Assembly: GCF_017301635.1 (NCBI RefSeq)
Contig: NZ_CP071091.1
Location: 2,926,001 to 2,990,000, forward strand
Direction of reading: 5' to 3'
DNA from: Myxococcus landrumus
GTDB taxonomy: Bacteria; Myxococcota; Myxococcia; Myxococcales; Myxococcaceae
DNA: 64,000 nucleotides
Position numbers and translations under genes: made by a program. Shown here piece by piece: positions 25,934 through 35,146 of this stretch. The notes beneath the pieces are model-generated. The model searched no databases. It saw nothing but the letters and a program-made list of their open reading frames with translations, and was not told the origin of the DNA. The number at the start of each line of letters is the position of its first letter. Positions within the stretch are counted from its first letter, which is position 1.

Positions 25934-27016
25934 TCACTTCGGCGGCGACAGGACGAGCTCGTCTCCAGCCCGTGGCGCGAAGCACGCTTCGACGTCCGCG
26001 TCCTTGACGTCACCCAGCGTTCCCGGACGCCAGCGCGCCTTGCCATCCTTGTCCACCAGCACCGCGCGGATGCCCTCGCGGAAGTCCTCCCGCGCGGTCA
26101 TCGCCTGGCTCAGCCGGTACTCGATGCCCGCCATCTCGTCGTAGCTCCGGCCACGTCCCATGCGCAGTTGCCGCAGCGACACCTTCAAGCTCATCGGACA
26201 CATGCGCAGCAGCGTGGCCCACGTCTCCTGCGCCCAGGGCGTGCCCTCCACTTCCAACGCCTGCTGGATGTCCTCCACCCGCTCCGCCGCGAAGCACCGG
26301 TCCATCGATGCGTGCTGCGTCGCCAGCGCGGACGTTCCCGCATCCGCGTGGAAGCGCGCGAGCACCTCTTCCACCACCGCGCTCGCCGAACCCGCTCCCC
26401 ACTCCGCGCCAATGAGCGCCTCCAACACCGCGTCCACCCGCACCGACTCCACGTGGTGCGTCCCGTAGCCCAGCCACATCGCGTCCGCCGCGCTGCACCG
26501 GGCGCCCGTCAGCCCCAGATAGGTCCCCGACTCGCCCGGGAAGCGCGGCAGGAACCAGCCTCCGCCCACATCCGGGAAGAGGCCCAGCGCCGTCTCCGGC
26601 ATCGCCAGCACCAGCTTCTCCGTGACGACGCGGTACGCCCCGTGGATGGAGAGCCCCAGGCCCCCGCCCATGCAGATGCCATCCACCAGCGACACGTACG
26701 GCTTGCCCAGGTGGTGGATGCGATGGTTCAGCGCGTACTCGGCGCGGAAGAACTCACGCGACATGCGCTCGTGTCCCGGAGGAGGAGACTCGGTCAGCGA
26801 GGCCGCCACCGCTCGCACGTCTCCTCCCGCGCAGAAGGCTCGGCCGCCCGCGCCCCGGATGACCACGGCCTTGAGCGCCGGGTCCGCCGCCCAGGACTCG
26901 AGCTGGGGAAGCAGCGCCTGGCACATCTCCAGGTTCAGCGCGTTCAACGCCTTCGGGCGGTTCAGCGTCACCACACCCACCGCCCCACGCATCTCCATCA
27001 ACACGCCATCGCTCAT
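25934..27016 (-). CDS. 3-hydroxyisobutyryl-CoA hydrolase (enoyl-CoA hydratase/isomerase family)
   Basis: A 360-residue crotonase-fold enzyme, longer than typical hydratases. VTLNRPKALNALNLEM, RAFCAGGDVRA and ICMGGGLGLSIHG form the CoA and oxyanion pockets. MPETALGLFPDVGGGWFLPR and the C-terminal AREDFREGIRAVLVDKDGK are the hallmark segments of 3-hydroxyisobutyryl-CoA hydrolase. It acts in valine breakdown, releasing 3-hydroxyisobutyrate. It is transcribed alone, divergent from the HAD gene across 84 bp. Confidence 0.9.
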   Translation of the reverse strand: MSDGVLMEMRGAVGVVTLNRPKALNALNLEMCQALLPQLESWAADPALKAVVIRGAGGRAFCAGGDVRAVAASLTESPPPGHERMSREFFRAEYALNHRIHHLGKPYVSLVDGICMGGGLGLSIHGAYRVVTEKLVLAMPETALGLFPDVGGGWFLPRFPGESGTYLGLTGARCSAADAMWLGYGTHHVESVRVDAVLEALIGAEWGAGSASAVVEEVLARFHADAGTSALATQHASMDRCFAAERVEDIQQALEVEGTPWAQETWATLLRMCPMSLKVSLRQLRMGRGRSYDEMAGIEYRLSQAMTAREDFREGIRAVLVDKDGKARWRPGTLGDVKDADVEACFAPRAGDELVLSPPK

Positions 27017-27100
27017 GAGACTCTCGGGAATATCAGCGCCAGGCAGCCGGCGCGCTCGATTCGTGGCCCCAGTCGTTCACGGCCGCGCTATGGGGGAACC

Positions 27101-27787
27101 ATGACACCTTCCGACACGCCCTTGAGGGCCGCCATCTTCGACATGGATGGGACCCTCGTCGACAACATGGGCTTCCACAATCAGGCGTGGGTGGCTCTCG
27201 CGCGCAAGCTCGGCCTGTCGCTCACCGCCGACGACTTCCAGACGCGCTTCGCCGGGAAGAAGAACGAGGAGATTCTCCCTGAGCTGCTCGAGCGCTCCCT
27301 TGACCCCGAGGAACTGGAGCGCCTCGCGGACGAGAAGGAGAACCACTACCGCGCCCTCTACCGGCCCCACCTGCGGCTGCACCACGGGGCCGAGGCCTTC
27401 ATCGCGCGCCTGCACGCCGCACACATCCCGCTGGCCATCGCCACCGCCGCGCCCCACGGCAACCGCGAGCTGGTCATCGACGGCCTGGGCCTGCGCCCTG
27501 TCTTCCACCGCATCGTCGGCGCCGAGGAGGTCACCCGAGGAAAGCCCTTCCCAGACATCTTCCTCGCCGCGGCGAAGGGGCTGGGCGTGGAGCCCTCCCA
27601 GTGCCTCGCCTTCGAGGACGCCATCCTCGGCGTCAACTCCGCCCGCGACGCGGGAATGACGGTGGTGGGCATCACCACCACGACCTCCGCGGAGCAGCTC
27701 CGCCAGGCCGGTGCGAGCTGGACAGCCCCGGACTTCACCGCCCTTCCGCCGGAGCTGGAGGCGCGACTCTTCGGCCCCAGGACCTGA
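27101..27787 (+). CDS. HAD-superfamily phosphatase / phosphoglucomutase-like
   Basis: A 228-residue HAD enzyme. Motif I is FDMDGTLVDN (nucleophile Asp14, acid Asp16), followed by an alpha-helical cap with FAGKKNEEILPELL, motif II TAAPHG, motif III Lys in TRGKPFPDIF and motif IV FEDAILGVNSARDAG. Cap type and motifs fit the beta-phosphoglucomutase/phosphoglycolate phosphatase subgroup; the substrate is unclear. ATG 27101 follows GGGGAACC; a longer upstream frame is a GC artefact. Confidence 0.88.
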   Translation: MTPSDTPLRAAIFDMDGTLVDNMGFHNQAWVALARKLGLSLTADDFQTRFAGKKNEEILPELLERSLDPEELERLADEKENHYRALYRPHLRLHHGAEAFIARLHAAHIPLAIATAAPHGNRELVIDGLGLRPVFHRIVGAEEVTRGKPFPDIFLAAAKGLGVEPSQCLAFEDAILGVNSARDAGMTVVGITTTTSAEQLRQAGASWTAPDFTALPPELEARLFGPRT

Positions 27788-27877
27788 GCCCGGGGCAAAG
27801 GCCACCCCGCCCGCCGCCGTCCGACACGCGTCAAAAGGGAGCCACGGCCGGGGACGTTGTGTAGTGTTGCCGGCCGC

Positions 27878-29401
27878 ATGACGTCCGCAGCCAAACTCAA
27901 GCTTCCCTCGGGCCCGTCCCGGCATGTGTATGACGTCATCGTGCTGGGCAGCCAGCTCGGCGGTGCGCTCGCGGCCTCGCTGCTGGCCAAGCGCGGCCAC
28001 CGCGTCCTGCTGGTGGACCATGACGGCATGGGCCCCGGCTACGAGCACGGCGGCTACGTGCTCCCCTACGCCCCCTTCGTGGCGCCGCCCCTCAAGGCGA
28101 TGCCCGCCATCGAGGAGGCCCTCACCGAGCTGGGCCTCACCACCACCGTGCAGCGCGCGCTGCGTCCCCACGCGCCCGAGCTCCAACTCGTCATGCCGAA
28201 GAACCGCATGGACCTGCACGCGGACGCCGCGCGCCGCAAGGCCGAGGTGACGCGGGAGCTGGGTGAGGAAGGCGAGGCGCTGCTGGGCGCCCTGGCCGGC
28301 ACCACCGCGCAGCACGAGTCGACGGACGCCTTCTTCAAGGCCCACCCCGCCCTGCCCCCGGACGGGTTCTTCGAGGGCTGGGGACTCAAGAAGCTCATCC
28401 GCGCCCACCCCGGCCTGGAGGCCCCACCCCGCCTGGCCGCTGAAACCCCGGCCGCCGCGCTGGTGCGCTCGCTGCGCCCCTTCATCAACCACCTGGACCG
28501 CCCCGAGTCCCCCCTCGCGCTCACCCGGCCCCTGTCCCAGGTGCTGTCCGCGCCCTGCGCCTTCAACGGCGGGCATGACGGCCTTCGGGAGCTGCTCACG
28601 CGGCGGCTGGCGGAGCTGGGCGGCGATGTGCTTGGGCGCGACAGCCCGTCGGGCTTCATCGTCGAGGAGCTGTCCTTCGAGGGCAGCAAGTTCGCGGGCG
28701 TGAAGCTGGTGCGCTCGGACACGCTCTACCGCGCGGCGTGCCTGGTGGCCGCCACGGACTCCAGCGCGCTGCGACGACTGGTGACGGACAAGAAGCACCA
28801 CCGGGGGCTCCTGGAGCACCTGGACCAGTCCACGACGAAGTCCATCCTCTTCACCGTCAACTGGGTGGTGCCAGAGACGGCGCTGCCCCGAGGCATGGGC
28901 GAGCTGTCGCTGGTGGACACGCAGGACGCCGAGCTGGGCTCCATGCTGATCCAGCTCCACCCCGTGCGCGCCACGGCCAGCGGCGGCAAGGAGGGCAAGG
29001 ACATGGACGGGCTGCGCGTCGTCTGCGCCGGCGTCTTCGTGCCCGCCACGGCCCGGGAGCTGGGCGACGAGCACCTCCAGACGCTCGCCACGCGCATCGA
29101 CGCCCAGTTGGACGCCGTGATGCCCTTCACCGCCCAGCACCGCCTGCTGCGCTCGGTGCCGTACCTGGACGCCAGCGGCTCTCGCGGCACGCGGCTGATG
29201 CCCCACCCGCTCTACAGCTTCGAGTCGGAAGCGGTCCTGGGCGTCACCGGTCTGCCCCAGCGCACCCCCGTGAAGAACCTGCTGCTCGCGGGCCGGGAGG
29301 TGCTGCCGGGCCTCGGTCTGGAGGGCGAACTGCTCGCCGGAGTCCGGGCCGCCCGCCTGGTTCAGGACATGTTGAAGAAGAAGGATCCGCTCAAGGGCTG
29401 A
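27878..29401 (+). CDS. FAD/NAD(P)-binding oxidoreductase (phytoene-desaturase-like)
   Basis: A 507-residue flavoprotein. The N-terminal Rossmann motif [30 protein letters not shown] is of the GxGxxG type with Ser/Gln changes, and the C-terminal FAD segment [21 protein letters not shown] is present. [21 protein letters not shown] is the substrate-domain signature shared with CrtI-like and NAD(P)-binding amine-oxidase-type proteins. No signal peptide. It stands 104 nt upstream of rpmB. Substrate not predictable. Confidence 0.8.
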   Translation: MTSAAKLKLPSGPSRHVYDVIVLGSQLGGALAASLLAKRGHRVLLVDHDGMGPGYEHGGYVLPYAPFVAPPLKAMPAIEEALTELGLTTTVQRALRPHAPELQLVMPKNRMDLHADAARRKAEVTRELGEEGEALLGALAGTTAQHESTDAFFKAHPALPPDGFFEGWGLKKLIRAHPGLEAPPRLAAETPAAALVRSLRPFINHLDRPESPLALTRPLSQVLSAPCAFNGGHDGLRELLTRRLAELGGDVLGRDSPSGFIVEELSFEGSKFAGVKLVRSDTLYRAACLVAATDSSALRRLVTDKKHHRGLLEHLDQSTTKSILFTVNWVVPETALPRGMGELSLVDTQDAELGSMLIQLHPVRATASGGKEGKDMDGLRVVCAGVFVPATARELGDEHLQTLATRIDAQLDAVMPFTAQHRLLRSVPYLDASGSRGTRLMPHPLYSFESEAVLGVTGLPQRTPVKNLLLAGREVLPGLGLEGELLAGVRAARLVQDMLKKKDPLKG

Positions 29402-29505
29402 TCCAAACGGCTGAAAGGCTGGATTTCCAAGCCGCTTTCTGGCAGGTTCCGCCGCTCTTTAATCGGCAGGCGTCCAACGCCCCAGTTTTCAAGGAGTTAG
29501 AGGTC

Positions 29506-29697
29506 ATGGCGTGGAAGTGTGACATCTGTGGCAAGCGTCCGCTCGTCGGCAACAACGTCAGCCACGCGAACAACAAGACCAAGAAGCGAACCCTCCCGAA
29601 CCTGCAGAAGGTCCGGGCCAGCGTCGAGGGCCGCACGGAGCGCGTTCTGGCCTGCACCCGCTGCATCAAAGCGGGCAAGGTGACGAAGGCGGCTTGA
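29506..29697 (+). CDS. rpmB: 50S ribosomal protein L28
   Basis: A 63-residue ribosomal protein. It is the Zn-binding version, with CDIC at residues 5-8 and a second pair CTRC near 51-54, and the family core [24 protein letters not shown] at 29491-29496 sets the ATG at 29506. It stands alone between the oxidoreductase and murQ genes rather than with rpmG. Confidence 0.97.
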   Translation: MAWKCDICGKRPLVGNNVSHANNKTKKRTLPNLQKVRASVEGRTERVLACTRCIKAGKVTKAA

Positions 29698-29713
29698 AGT
29701 CGGGCGCTCGGGG

Positions 29714-30649
29714 GTGGGTTCCTCTCGCGCAGCATCCACGAAACTCCCTCCCACCGAGCGGCTTCACCCCCGCGCGGACGACCTAGATCTATGCTCCATC
29801 GGGTCGGTCGTCCGCCGGTTACATGACGAGGACGTCGTCGCCGTCCAAGCGGTTCGCCCCGCGCTCCGCGCCGTTGCTGAAGCAGCAACGGCCGTAGCAA
29901 ATGCTTTGCGGGCGGGCGGCAGACTCCTCTACGTCGGCGCTGGGACGAGCGGACGCCTGGGCGTCCTCGACGCCAGCGAATGCCCTCCTACGTTCGGAAG
30001 CTCGCCCACACAGGTCCAGTCCCGCATCGCGGGCGGACGTCGGGCGATGACTCAGGCCGTGGAAGGCGCCGAGGACGACGCCCAGGCGGGCGCCGCGGAC
30101 GTGCGTGCATTCGCCGCGGGGCCCCACGATGTGGTGTGCGGCATCTCCGCGAGTGCCTCCACGCCCTATGTCCGAGGCGCCCTGGCCGAAGCCCACCGGC
30201 GTGGAGCACACACGGTGCTGGTGTGCTGCAACCGCCCCCGGACCCGCGCGGACGTGGACACGTTGGTGCTGGCGCGCACGGGGCCGGAGCTGGTTGCGGG
30301 CTCCACTCGGCTGAAGGCGGGCACGGCCACCAAGCTGATCCTCAACGCCATCACCACCGCGGCCTTCATCTCGCTCGGCAAGGTGTATCGCGGGCGCATG
30401 GTGGACGTGCGGCCCGTCAACGCGAAGCTGCGGGCCCGCGCCGCTCGCATGGTGGCCGAGTTGACGAACCTCTCCCTCCCCGAGGCAACCCGGCTGCTGG
30501 AGGCGGCGGGGGGCGAGGTGAAGGTGGCGGTGGCCATGCACTTCACGGGGCTCACCGCCCGCGCCGCTCGCAAACGTCTTCGGGATGACGGCCTGCGCGA
30601 GCTCGCCGAGCCCAGACGTAAGCGCGCGCACGCACGCGGCCCCACTTGA
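29714..30649 (+). CDS. murQ: N-acetylmuramic acid 6-phosphate etherase
   Basis: A 311-residue SIS-domain enzyme that cleaves the lactyl ether of MurNAc-6-P to GlcNAc-6-P in peptidoglycan recycling. Motifs: YVGAGTSGRLGVLDASECPPTF, AGGRRAMTQAVEGAEDD (carrying the catalytic Glu), GISASASTPYV and GPELVAGSTRLKAGTATKLILN. Start is GTG 29714, 16 nt after rpmB. anmK follows 48 nt later, supplying its substrate. Confidence 0.94.
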   Translation: MGSSRAASTKLPPTERLHPRADDLDLCSIGSVVRRLHDEDVVAVQAVRPALRAVAEAATAVANALRAGGRLLYVGAGTSGRLGVLDASECPPTFGSSPTQVQSRIAGGRRAMTQAVEGAEDDAQAGAADVRAFAAGPHDVVCGISASASTPYVRGALAEAHRRGAHTVLVCCNRPRTRADVDTLVLARTGPELVAGSTRLKAGTATKLILNAITTAAFISLGKVYRGRMVDVRPVNAKLRARAARMVAELTNLSLPEATRLLEAAGGEVKVAVAMHFTGLTARAARKRLRDDGLRELAEPRRKRAHARGPT

Positions 30650-30697
30650 GGCTCCACCCCGGGGCCGAGCGTGGGAGGGCGTTCATAGATTGGGGGC

Positions 30698-31852
30698 ATG
30701 CGGCTCCCATTTCCCGTCTCGGATTCTCAACGGCCACGCGTGTGCGTGGGACTCCTGTCCGGAACCAGCGCGGACGCGGTCGAAGCCGCGCTGTGTGAAA
30801 TCACCGGCACGGGCGGCGGGGCCCGGCTGCGGCTGCTTTCCCACGTCTCCCTTCCCTTCCCGCCAGACCTCGTCACCCGCATCCTGGGCTCCCAGGACGC
30901 GCGCTCGCTGAGCCAGCTCGACTTCGAGCTCGGTGAGTACTTCGCGCGCGCCGCGCTCCAGGCCATCGAGCAGGCCGGGCTCTCGCCCTCGGACGTGAGC
31001 GCCATCGGCTCGCATGGGCAGACCATGGCCCATCACCCGCCAGGCGCGGCGGACATCCCCTCCACGCTCCAGATTGGCGAGCCCGCCATCATCGCCGAGC
31101 GCACGGGCCTGCCCGTCATCAGCGACTTCCGCACCCGGGATGTCGCGGCCGGAGGCCATGGCGCGCCCCTGGTGCCCTACTTCGACTGGGTGGCGTTCCG
31201 GAGTCCGGAGGCCCCTCGGGCGCTCCTGAACATCGGCGGCATCTCCAACGTGTCCATCATCGGCGCCCGGCTGGAGGACACCCTCGCCTTCGACACCGGG
31301 CCTGGAAACATGGTGCTGGATGGACTGGCGCGTCGCGTCAGCCAGGGGCGGCTGCCGTGCGACGTGGATGGGACGCTGTCGCGACAGGGCAAGGTGATTC
31401 CGGAGCTGCTGACGGAGCTGCTCGCGGACGCGTTCCTCTCCCGGCCTCCGCCCAAGAGCACGGGGCGCGAGCGCTATGGCGACACCCTGGTGGAGCGGCT
31501 GTGGACGCGCTACCCGGACCGGCCTCACGACGTGATGGCCACCGCGCTGGAGCTCACCGTGGAGAGCATCGCCCGGGCATACGAAACGTGGGGGGCGCCT
31601 CGCGCGCCGAGTCTCGAAGCCATGTATGTTTCCGGCGGTGGCACACGCAATCCTCGGCTGATGGAGCGGCTCGAGGCTCGCCTTGCCCCCCTTCCCCTCC
31701 GGCGGCTTGATACGCTGGGTTTTCCGGAAGGCGCGAAAGAAGCGGCGTTGTTCGCCTTGCTCGCGGCCGAATACCTCGTGGGGACTCCGGCGAATGTCCC
31801 GTCCGCAACTGGCGCGAAGCGTCGAGTCGTTCTAGGAAAGCTGACACCGTGA
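30698..31852 (+). CDS. anmK: Anhydro-N-acetylmuramic acid kinase
   Basis: A 384-residue kinase of the ASKHA fold converting 1,6-anhydro-MurNAc to MurNAc-6-P. Visible are GLLSGTSADAVEAAL, ALNIGGISNVSII-like ALLNIGGISNVS, FDTGPGNMVLDG with the catalytic Asp, and YVSGGGTRNPRLMERL. It acts directly before MurQ in wall recycling. It ends with GTGA overlapping the MglA-like GTPase start, so three genes form one operon. Confidence 0.94.
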   Translation: MRLPFPVSDSQRPRVCVGLLSGTSADAVEAALCEITGTGGGARLRLLSHVSLPFPPDLVTRILGSQDARSLSQLDFELGEYFARAALQAIEQAGLSPSDVSAIGSHGQTMAHHPPGAADIPSTLQIGEPAIIAERTGLPVISDFRTRDVAAGGHGAPLVPYFDWVAFRSPEAPRALLNIGGISNVSIIGARLEDTLAFDTGPGNMVLDGLARRVSQGRLPCDVDGTLSRQGKVIPELLTELLADAFLSRPPPKSTGRERYGDTLVERLWTRYPDRPHDVMATALELTVESIARAYETWGAPRAPSLEAMYVSGGGTRNPRLMERLEARLAPLPLRRLDTLGFPEGAKEAALFALLAAEYLVGTPANVPSATGAKRRVVLGKLTP

Positions 31853-33030
31853 GCAGCGTGAATCTGATGGCCCGCGAGGTGGCCGCCAAAATCGTCTTCT
31901 ACGGACCAGGACTGTCCGGGAAGACGACCTCCCTGCGGAAGATCTACGAGACCGTCCGCCCGGCCCACCGGGGCGAGATGATGTCCATCGCCACCGAAGG
32001 CGACCGGACGCTCTTCTTCGACTTCCTTCCCGTGAAGGTGGAGCGAGTGGGCGACTGCTCGGTGCGGCTCGCGCTGTACACCGTGCCGGGCCAGGTCTTC
32101 TACAACGCGACCCGGAAGCTGGTGCTCCAGGGCGCCGACGGCGTCGTCTTCGTGGCGGACTCGCAGCCGGAGGCGATGGACGCCAACCGCGAGTCGCTGG
32201 CGAACCTGGAGGAGAACCTCTTCGAGCACGGCATCCGCCTGGACCGCTTCCCGCTGGTGATGCAGTGGAACAAGCGGGACCTGGACAACGTGCTGCCCGT
32301 GGAGCAGCTCCGCCAGGAGCTCAACCCGCGCGGCGTGCCGGAGTTCGAGACCGCGGCCACCAACGGGCAAGGCGTGCTCGACACGCTCAAGGCCATCACC
32401 CGGCTGGTCATCAAGGACCTGCGCGCCAAGCGCATCGTCCCGCCGCCGCGTCCCGTGGCGCCCGTGGGGAGCCCCAAGCCCGCGGGCCTGGAAGCGCAGC
32501 TCACCCAGCACCTGCAACACCGCCAGCCTCCGTCCGTCTCCGTCCCCACCGGACACGGTCCCGCCGTGGCGATGATGCCCGCGCCCACGCCCGTGCCGCA
32601 TCGCGCGTCGGGCTCCTTCCCCGCCATCGCGCCTCCGCCGCGCGTGGAGCCCGTGGTCGCGCCCGCGCCGGTGCCTCCCCCCGCGGCCGTCACGCAGGCG
32701 GGGCCCAAGTTGCTGGGCGCGGCGAGTGCGCTCGCTCCGGGCGACCTGTTCGACCACGCGCGCGCCGCCGAGGCCGCGTTCATCGCGGGCAACTACTCCA
32801 CCTGCGTCACCGCGTGCGCGGATGCCATCCGGCGCGCGCTCGCCTACGCGGGTGAGGGCACGCTGGCGCAGCAGGCCTTCCTTCTGCGCGTGGACGGCGC
32901 GGACCTCTTGCGCGTCCAGGGACTGGGCAACCAGACCCACCTGCGCGTCGACGACGCGGCCTTCGCCCTCTACGTGTTGATGCAGACCTTCGTCCGCCTC
33001 AACGCGGTGGGCCTGCCCGCCTCCGAGTAG
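31849..33030 (+). CDS. MglA-like small GTPase with C-terminal extension
   Basis: A 393-residue protein. Residues 1-195 are a Ras-like MglA-family GTPase: P-loop YGPGLSGKTTSLRKIY (18-32), switch II region LYTVPGQVFYN (77-85) and QWNKRDL (139-145). Residues about 196-300 form a Pro-rich linker, and 301-393 a helical domain of unknown type. MglA controls polarity and gliding in Myxococcus; extended MglA homologues such as SofG exist, but this one cannot be equated with it from sequence alone. Starts GTG in the anmK stop (GTGA); an ATG six codons on is possible. Confidence 0.85.
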   Translation: MSSVNLMAREVAAKIVFYGPGLSGKTTSLRKIYETVRPAHRGEMMSIATEGDRTLFFDFLPVKVERVGDCSVRLALYTVPGQVFYNATRKLVLQGADGVVFVADSQPEAMDANRESLANLEENLFEHGIRLDRFPLVMQWNKRDLDNVLPVEQLRQELNPRGVPEFETAATNGQGVLDTLKAITRLVIKDLRAKRIVPPPRPVAPVGSPKPAGLEAQLTQHLQHRQPPSVSVPTGHGPAVAMMPAPTPVPHRASGSFPAIAPPPRVEPVVAPAPVPPPAAVTQAGPKLLGAASALAPGDLFDHARAAEAAFIAGNYSTCVTACADAIRRALAYAGEGTLAQQAFLLRVDGADLLRVQGLGNQTHLRVDDAAFALYVLMQTFVRLNAVGLPASE

Positions 33031-33044
33031 CGCTTCCCCGTGCA

Positions 33045-33072
33045 GCGAGCCTCCACACGCATGGAGGCTCGC
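33045..33072. terminator. Bidirectional terminator hairpin
   Basis: GCGAGCCTCC (33045-33054) and GGAGGCTCGC (33063-33072) form a perfect 10-bp stem over an 8-nt loop, in the 58-bp gap between the convergent MglA-like and DUF4388 genes. Confidence 0.65.
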
Positions 33073-33088
33073 CGCGGAGGGCGGAACG

Positions 33089-34174
33089 TCACCGGGGCGC
33101 GGTGAGCTGCAACAGGCCCATGCGCAGGAGCTTCGCCAACGTCTTGAGCGTCTCCAGCTCCCGCGCGGGGCTCGCCAGGACGATGGTGGACACATCCCAC
33201 GTGCCACTCACCAGGCCGGCGATCTGCCGCTCCTCGGGCTTGAGCAGCGACATGCCCTGGGGGTCATGCACCACCATGGGAATCAACAGCGGCGGCATCT
33301 CCGAGTAGAGCGCGGCCACGTGCTCGCGCTGCACCAACCGGGCGAACTCGCGCACGCGCCGGTCCGCCGGGTCGCTCGCGAGCAGCGACGCGCAGACGAT
33401 GCCCGCCGCGTCGTACTGGCCCTCGCGCATCAGCACCGCGCCCTTCTCCAACATCTCCGCGACGGGGTCCGCCTCCACCTGCGGCGCGCCATCCACCTCC
33501 ACCAGCTTCGCCCGGAGCAGCTCATACACCCGCCGCGTCACCGACGAGCGCGACACGCCCATCGACAGCCGCAAGCGCCCCAGGTTGTGGGGCTTCGTGC
33601 ACAGCCCCAGGATGATTCGATGCATCAGCGGCTGGCTGGGGCTGGGCGGCGTCAACGCGCGCACGCTCAACGCGTCGATGGGCAGCGCCTTGTCCACGTC
33701 CGGCTGCTCATCCACCCAGCGCAAGGACTCGAACAGGAGCTCGCGGATGCTCATGTCCGACGGCACCCAGTCCTCGCCCGAGCGGTCCGCGTCCTCCGTC
33801 CAATGGAACGTGCCTCGCCCCGCGATGGTCAGGTCCGTCATGGCCGCGAACAGCTCCTCTCGGCCCAGGTCGCGAATCCATCGCGCCTGGAGACCATGCA
33901 CGTCGAAGGCGGCATCGACGTCCGGCGTCCGGGACAGCTCGTCGAAGGCCGCCAGCACCTTCGCGCCAGAGGCCAGCTTCGCCAGCGCCAGGAGCCGGGC
34001 AACGCGGCCTCGCAGGCCCTCGGAGGCCGTGGCCCCTACCTGTCCGGAGAGGAGGAAGAGCTTCCGCTCACCCGCCTCCCAGGAGAGTTGGAGCGTCCCC
34101 GTCTTGCGGGAGCTGTCCAGCCATTGAAGAAACTCAGGGAGCGGATAACTGAAGAGGTCGCCGTGGAGGGCCAT
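33089..34174 (-). CDS. DUF4388 (PATAN-type) domain protein
   Basis: A 361-residue protein starting MALHGDLFSYPLPEFLQWLD, the usual DUF4388 opening, with KTGTLQLSWEAGERKLFLLSGQV. A second DUF4388-like helical/beta part follows, and a helix-turn-helix-like region NLGRLRLSMGVSRSSVTRRVYELLRAKLVEV sits near residues 205-235. DUF4388 proteins are abundant in delta-proteobacteria and often linked to GTPase/two-component signalling. It begins 25 nt from a divergent metalloenzyme gene. Function unknown. Confidence 0.75.
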   Translation of the reverse strand: MALHGDLFSYPLPEFLQWLDSSRKTGTLQLSWEAGERKLFLLSGQVGATASEGLRGRVARLLALAKLASGAKVLAAFDELSRTPDVDAAFDVHGLQARWIRDLGREELFAAMTDLTIAGRGTFHWTEDADRSGEDWVPSDMSIRELLFESLRWVDEQPDVDKALPIDALSVRALTPPSPSQPLMHRIILGLCTKPHNLGRLRLSMGVSRSSVTRRVYELLRAKLVEVDGAPQVEADPVAEMLEKGAVLMREGQYDAAGIVCASLLASDPADRRVREFARLVQREHVAALYSEMPPLLIPMVVHDPQGMSLLKPEERQIAGLVSGTWDVSTIVLASPARELETLKTLAKLLRMGLLQLTAPR

Positions 34175-34199
34175 GCGGGTTGTTTCGAGGATACAGTCC

Positions 34200-35141
34200 A
34201 TGGCCGTGCGCGTCGCGGTCCTGTTCATCGACGGTGTCGGCATTGGCCGGAAGGACCCGGCCATCAATCCACTGGCGCACCGTGAACACCTGCTTTCCTG
34301 TTTCCAGGACGCCCCGGGCCCGCTCCTGCCAGCGGACGGCCGGTGTCTCGTCGTGGACCCGACCTTCGGCGTGGCGGGGAGACCCCAGTCCGCCTCCAAT
34401 CAGACGGCCATCCTCACGGGGGAGCCCGCCCCGGTCCTCCTGGGCCAGCACGTGCTGGGCTACCCCAACGCCGCCCTGCGCGGCCTGCTCGCGCAGCGCT
34501 CCATCGTCAAGCGGCTGGGGGACGCGGGCCGCATCGCGACCTTCGCCAACGCCTACCCCGCCCCGTACCTGGACGCGCTGGCCATCCCCCGGCGCCCCAC
34601 CTCGTCCCCTCCGGAGTTCACCCCGACCCCCTCGGCCGTGCGCCGCATGAAGCCCTCCGCCGCCAAGCTGGCCTTCGCCGCTGGCAACGTCCCCCTGCGC
34701 ACGCTGGAGGACGCCCGGGCCGGAGACGGCCTCACCCCCGACATCACCGGCGCCAACGCCCGCGCGTACGGCCTGCCCGCCCCCGAGCGCACCCCCGCCG
34801 ACGCCGCCGAGGTCTTCTGGCGCATCTCCTCCGGCGCGGACTTCACCTTCTTCGAGCACTACCTGGCCGACGAGGCCGGCCACGCCCAGGACTTCGCGGC
34901 CGCACACGCCGCGCTGGACACCTTCGACGCCTTCCTCCGCGCGGTGGTGGCCACGCGCCCCGCGGACACGCGGGTGCTGGTGTGCAGCGACCACGGCAAC
35001 GTCGAGGACCTGTCCACACGCGGACACACCCTCCACCCGGTCCCCGTGCTCTACTTCGGACCACCCGCGCCGGACCTGGAGTCGTTCTCCACCGTCGCCG
35101 ACGTGGGCCGCGCGGTGTTGCGTTGGCTGGGAGTGGAGTGA
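34200..35141 (+). CDS. Phosphoglycerate-mutase-like / alkaline-phosphatase-superfamily metalloenzyme
   Basis: A 313-residue protein with all metal-site blocks of the superfamily: VLFIDGVGIG (first Asp), SNQTAILTG (nucleophile Ser/Thr), LADEAGHAQD (Asp/His) and CSDHGNVED (Asp-His). It is shorter than canonical 2,3-BPG-independent phosphoglycerate mutase (about 510 residues), lacking room for the phosphotransferase insert, so it is more likely a related phosphatase/mutase. Overlaps no gene; the lipoprotein protease follows after 5 nt. Confidence 0.85.
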   Translation: MAVRVAVLFIDGVGIGRKDPAINPLAHREHLLSCFQDAPGPLLPADGRCLVVDPTFGVAGRPQSASNQTAILTGEPAPVLLGQHVLGYPNAALRGLLAQRSIVKRLGDAGRIATFANAYPAPYLDALAIPRRPTSSPPEFTPTPSAVRRMKPSAAKLAFAAGNVPLRTLEDARAGDGLTPDITGANARAYGLPAPERTPADAAEVFWRISSGADFTFFEHYLADEAGHAQDFAAAHAALDTFDAFLRAVVATRPADTRVLVCSDHGNVEDLSTRGHTLHPVPVLYFGPPAPDLESFSTVADVGRAVLRWLGVE

Positions 35142-35146
35142 GGCTC

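Noticed and set aside
34200-35141. Calling the gene gpmI (glycolytic phosphoglycerate mutase)
   Set aside because: Only 313 residues, without the phosphotransferase insert of gpmI; function remains open.
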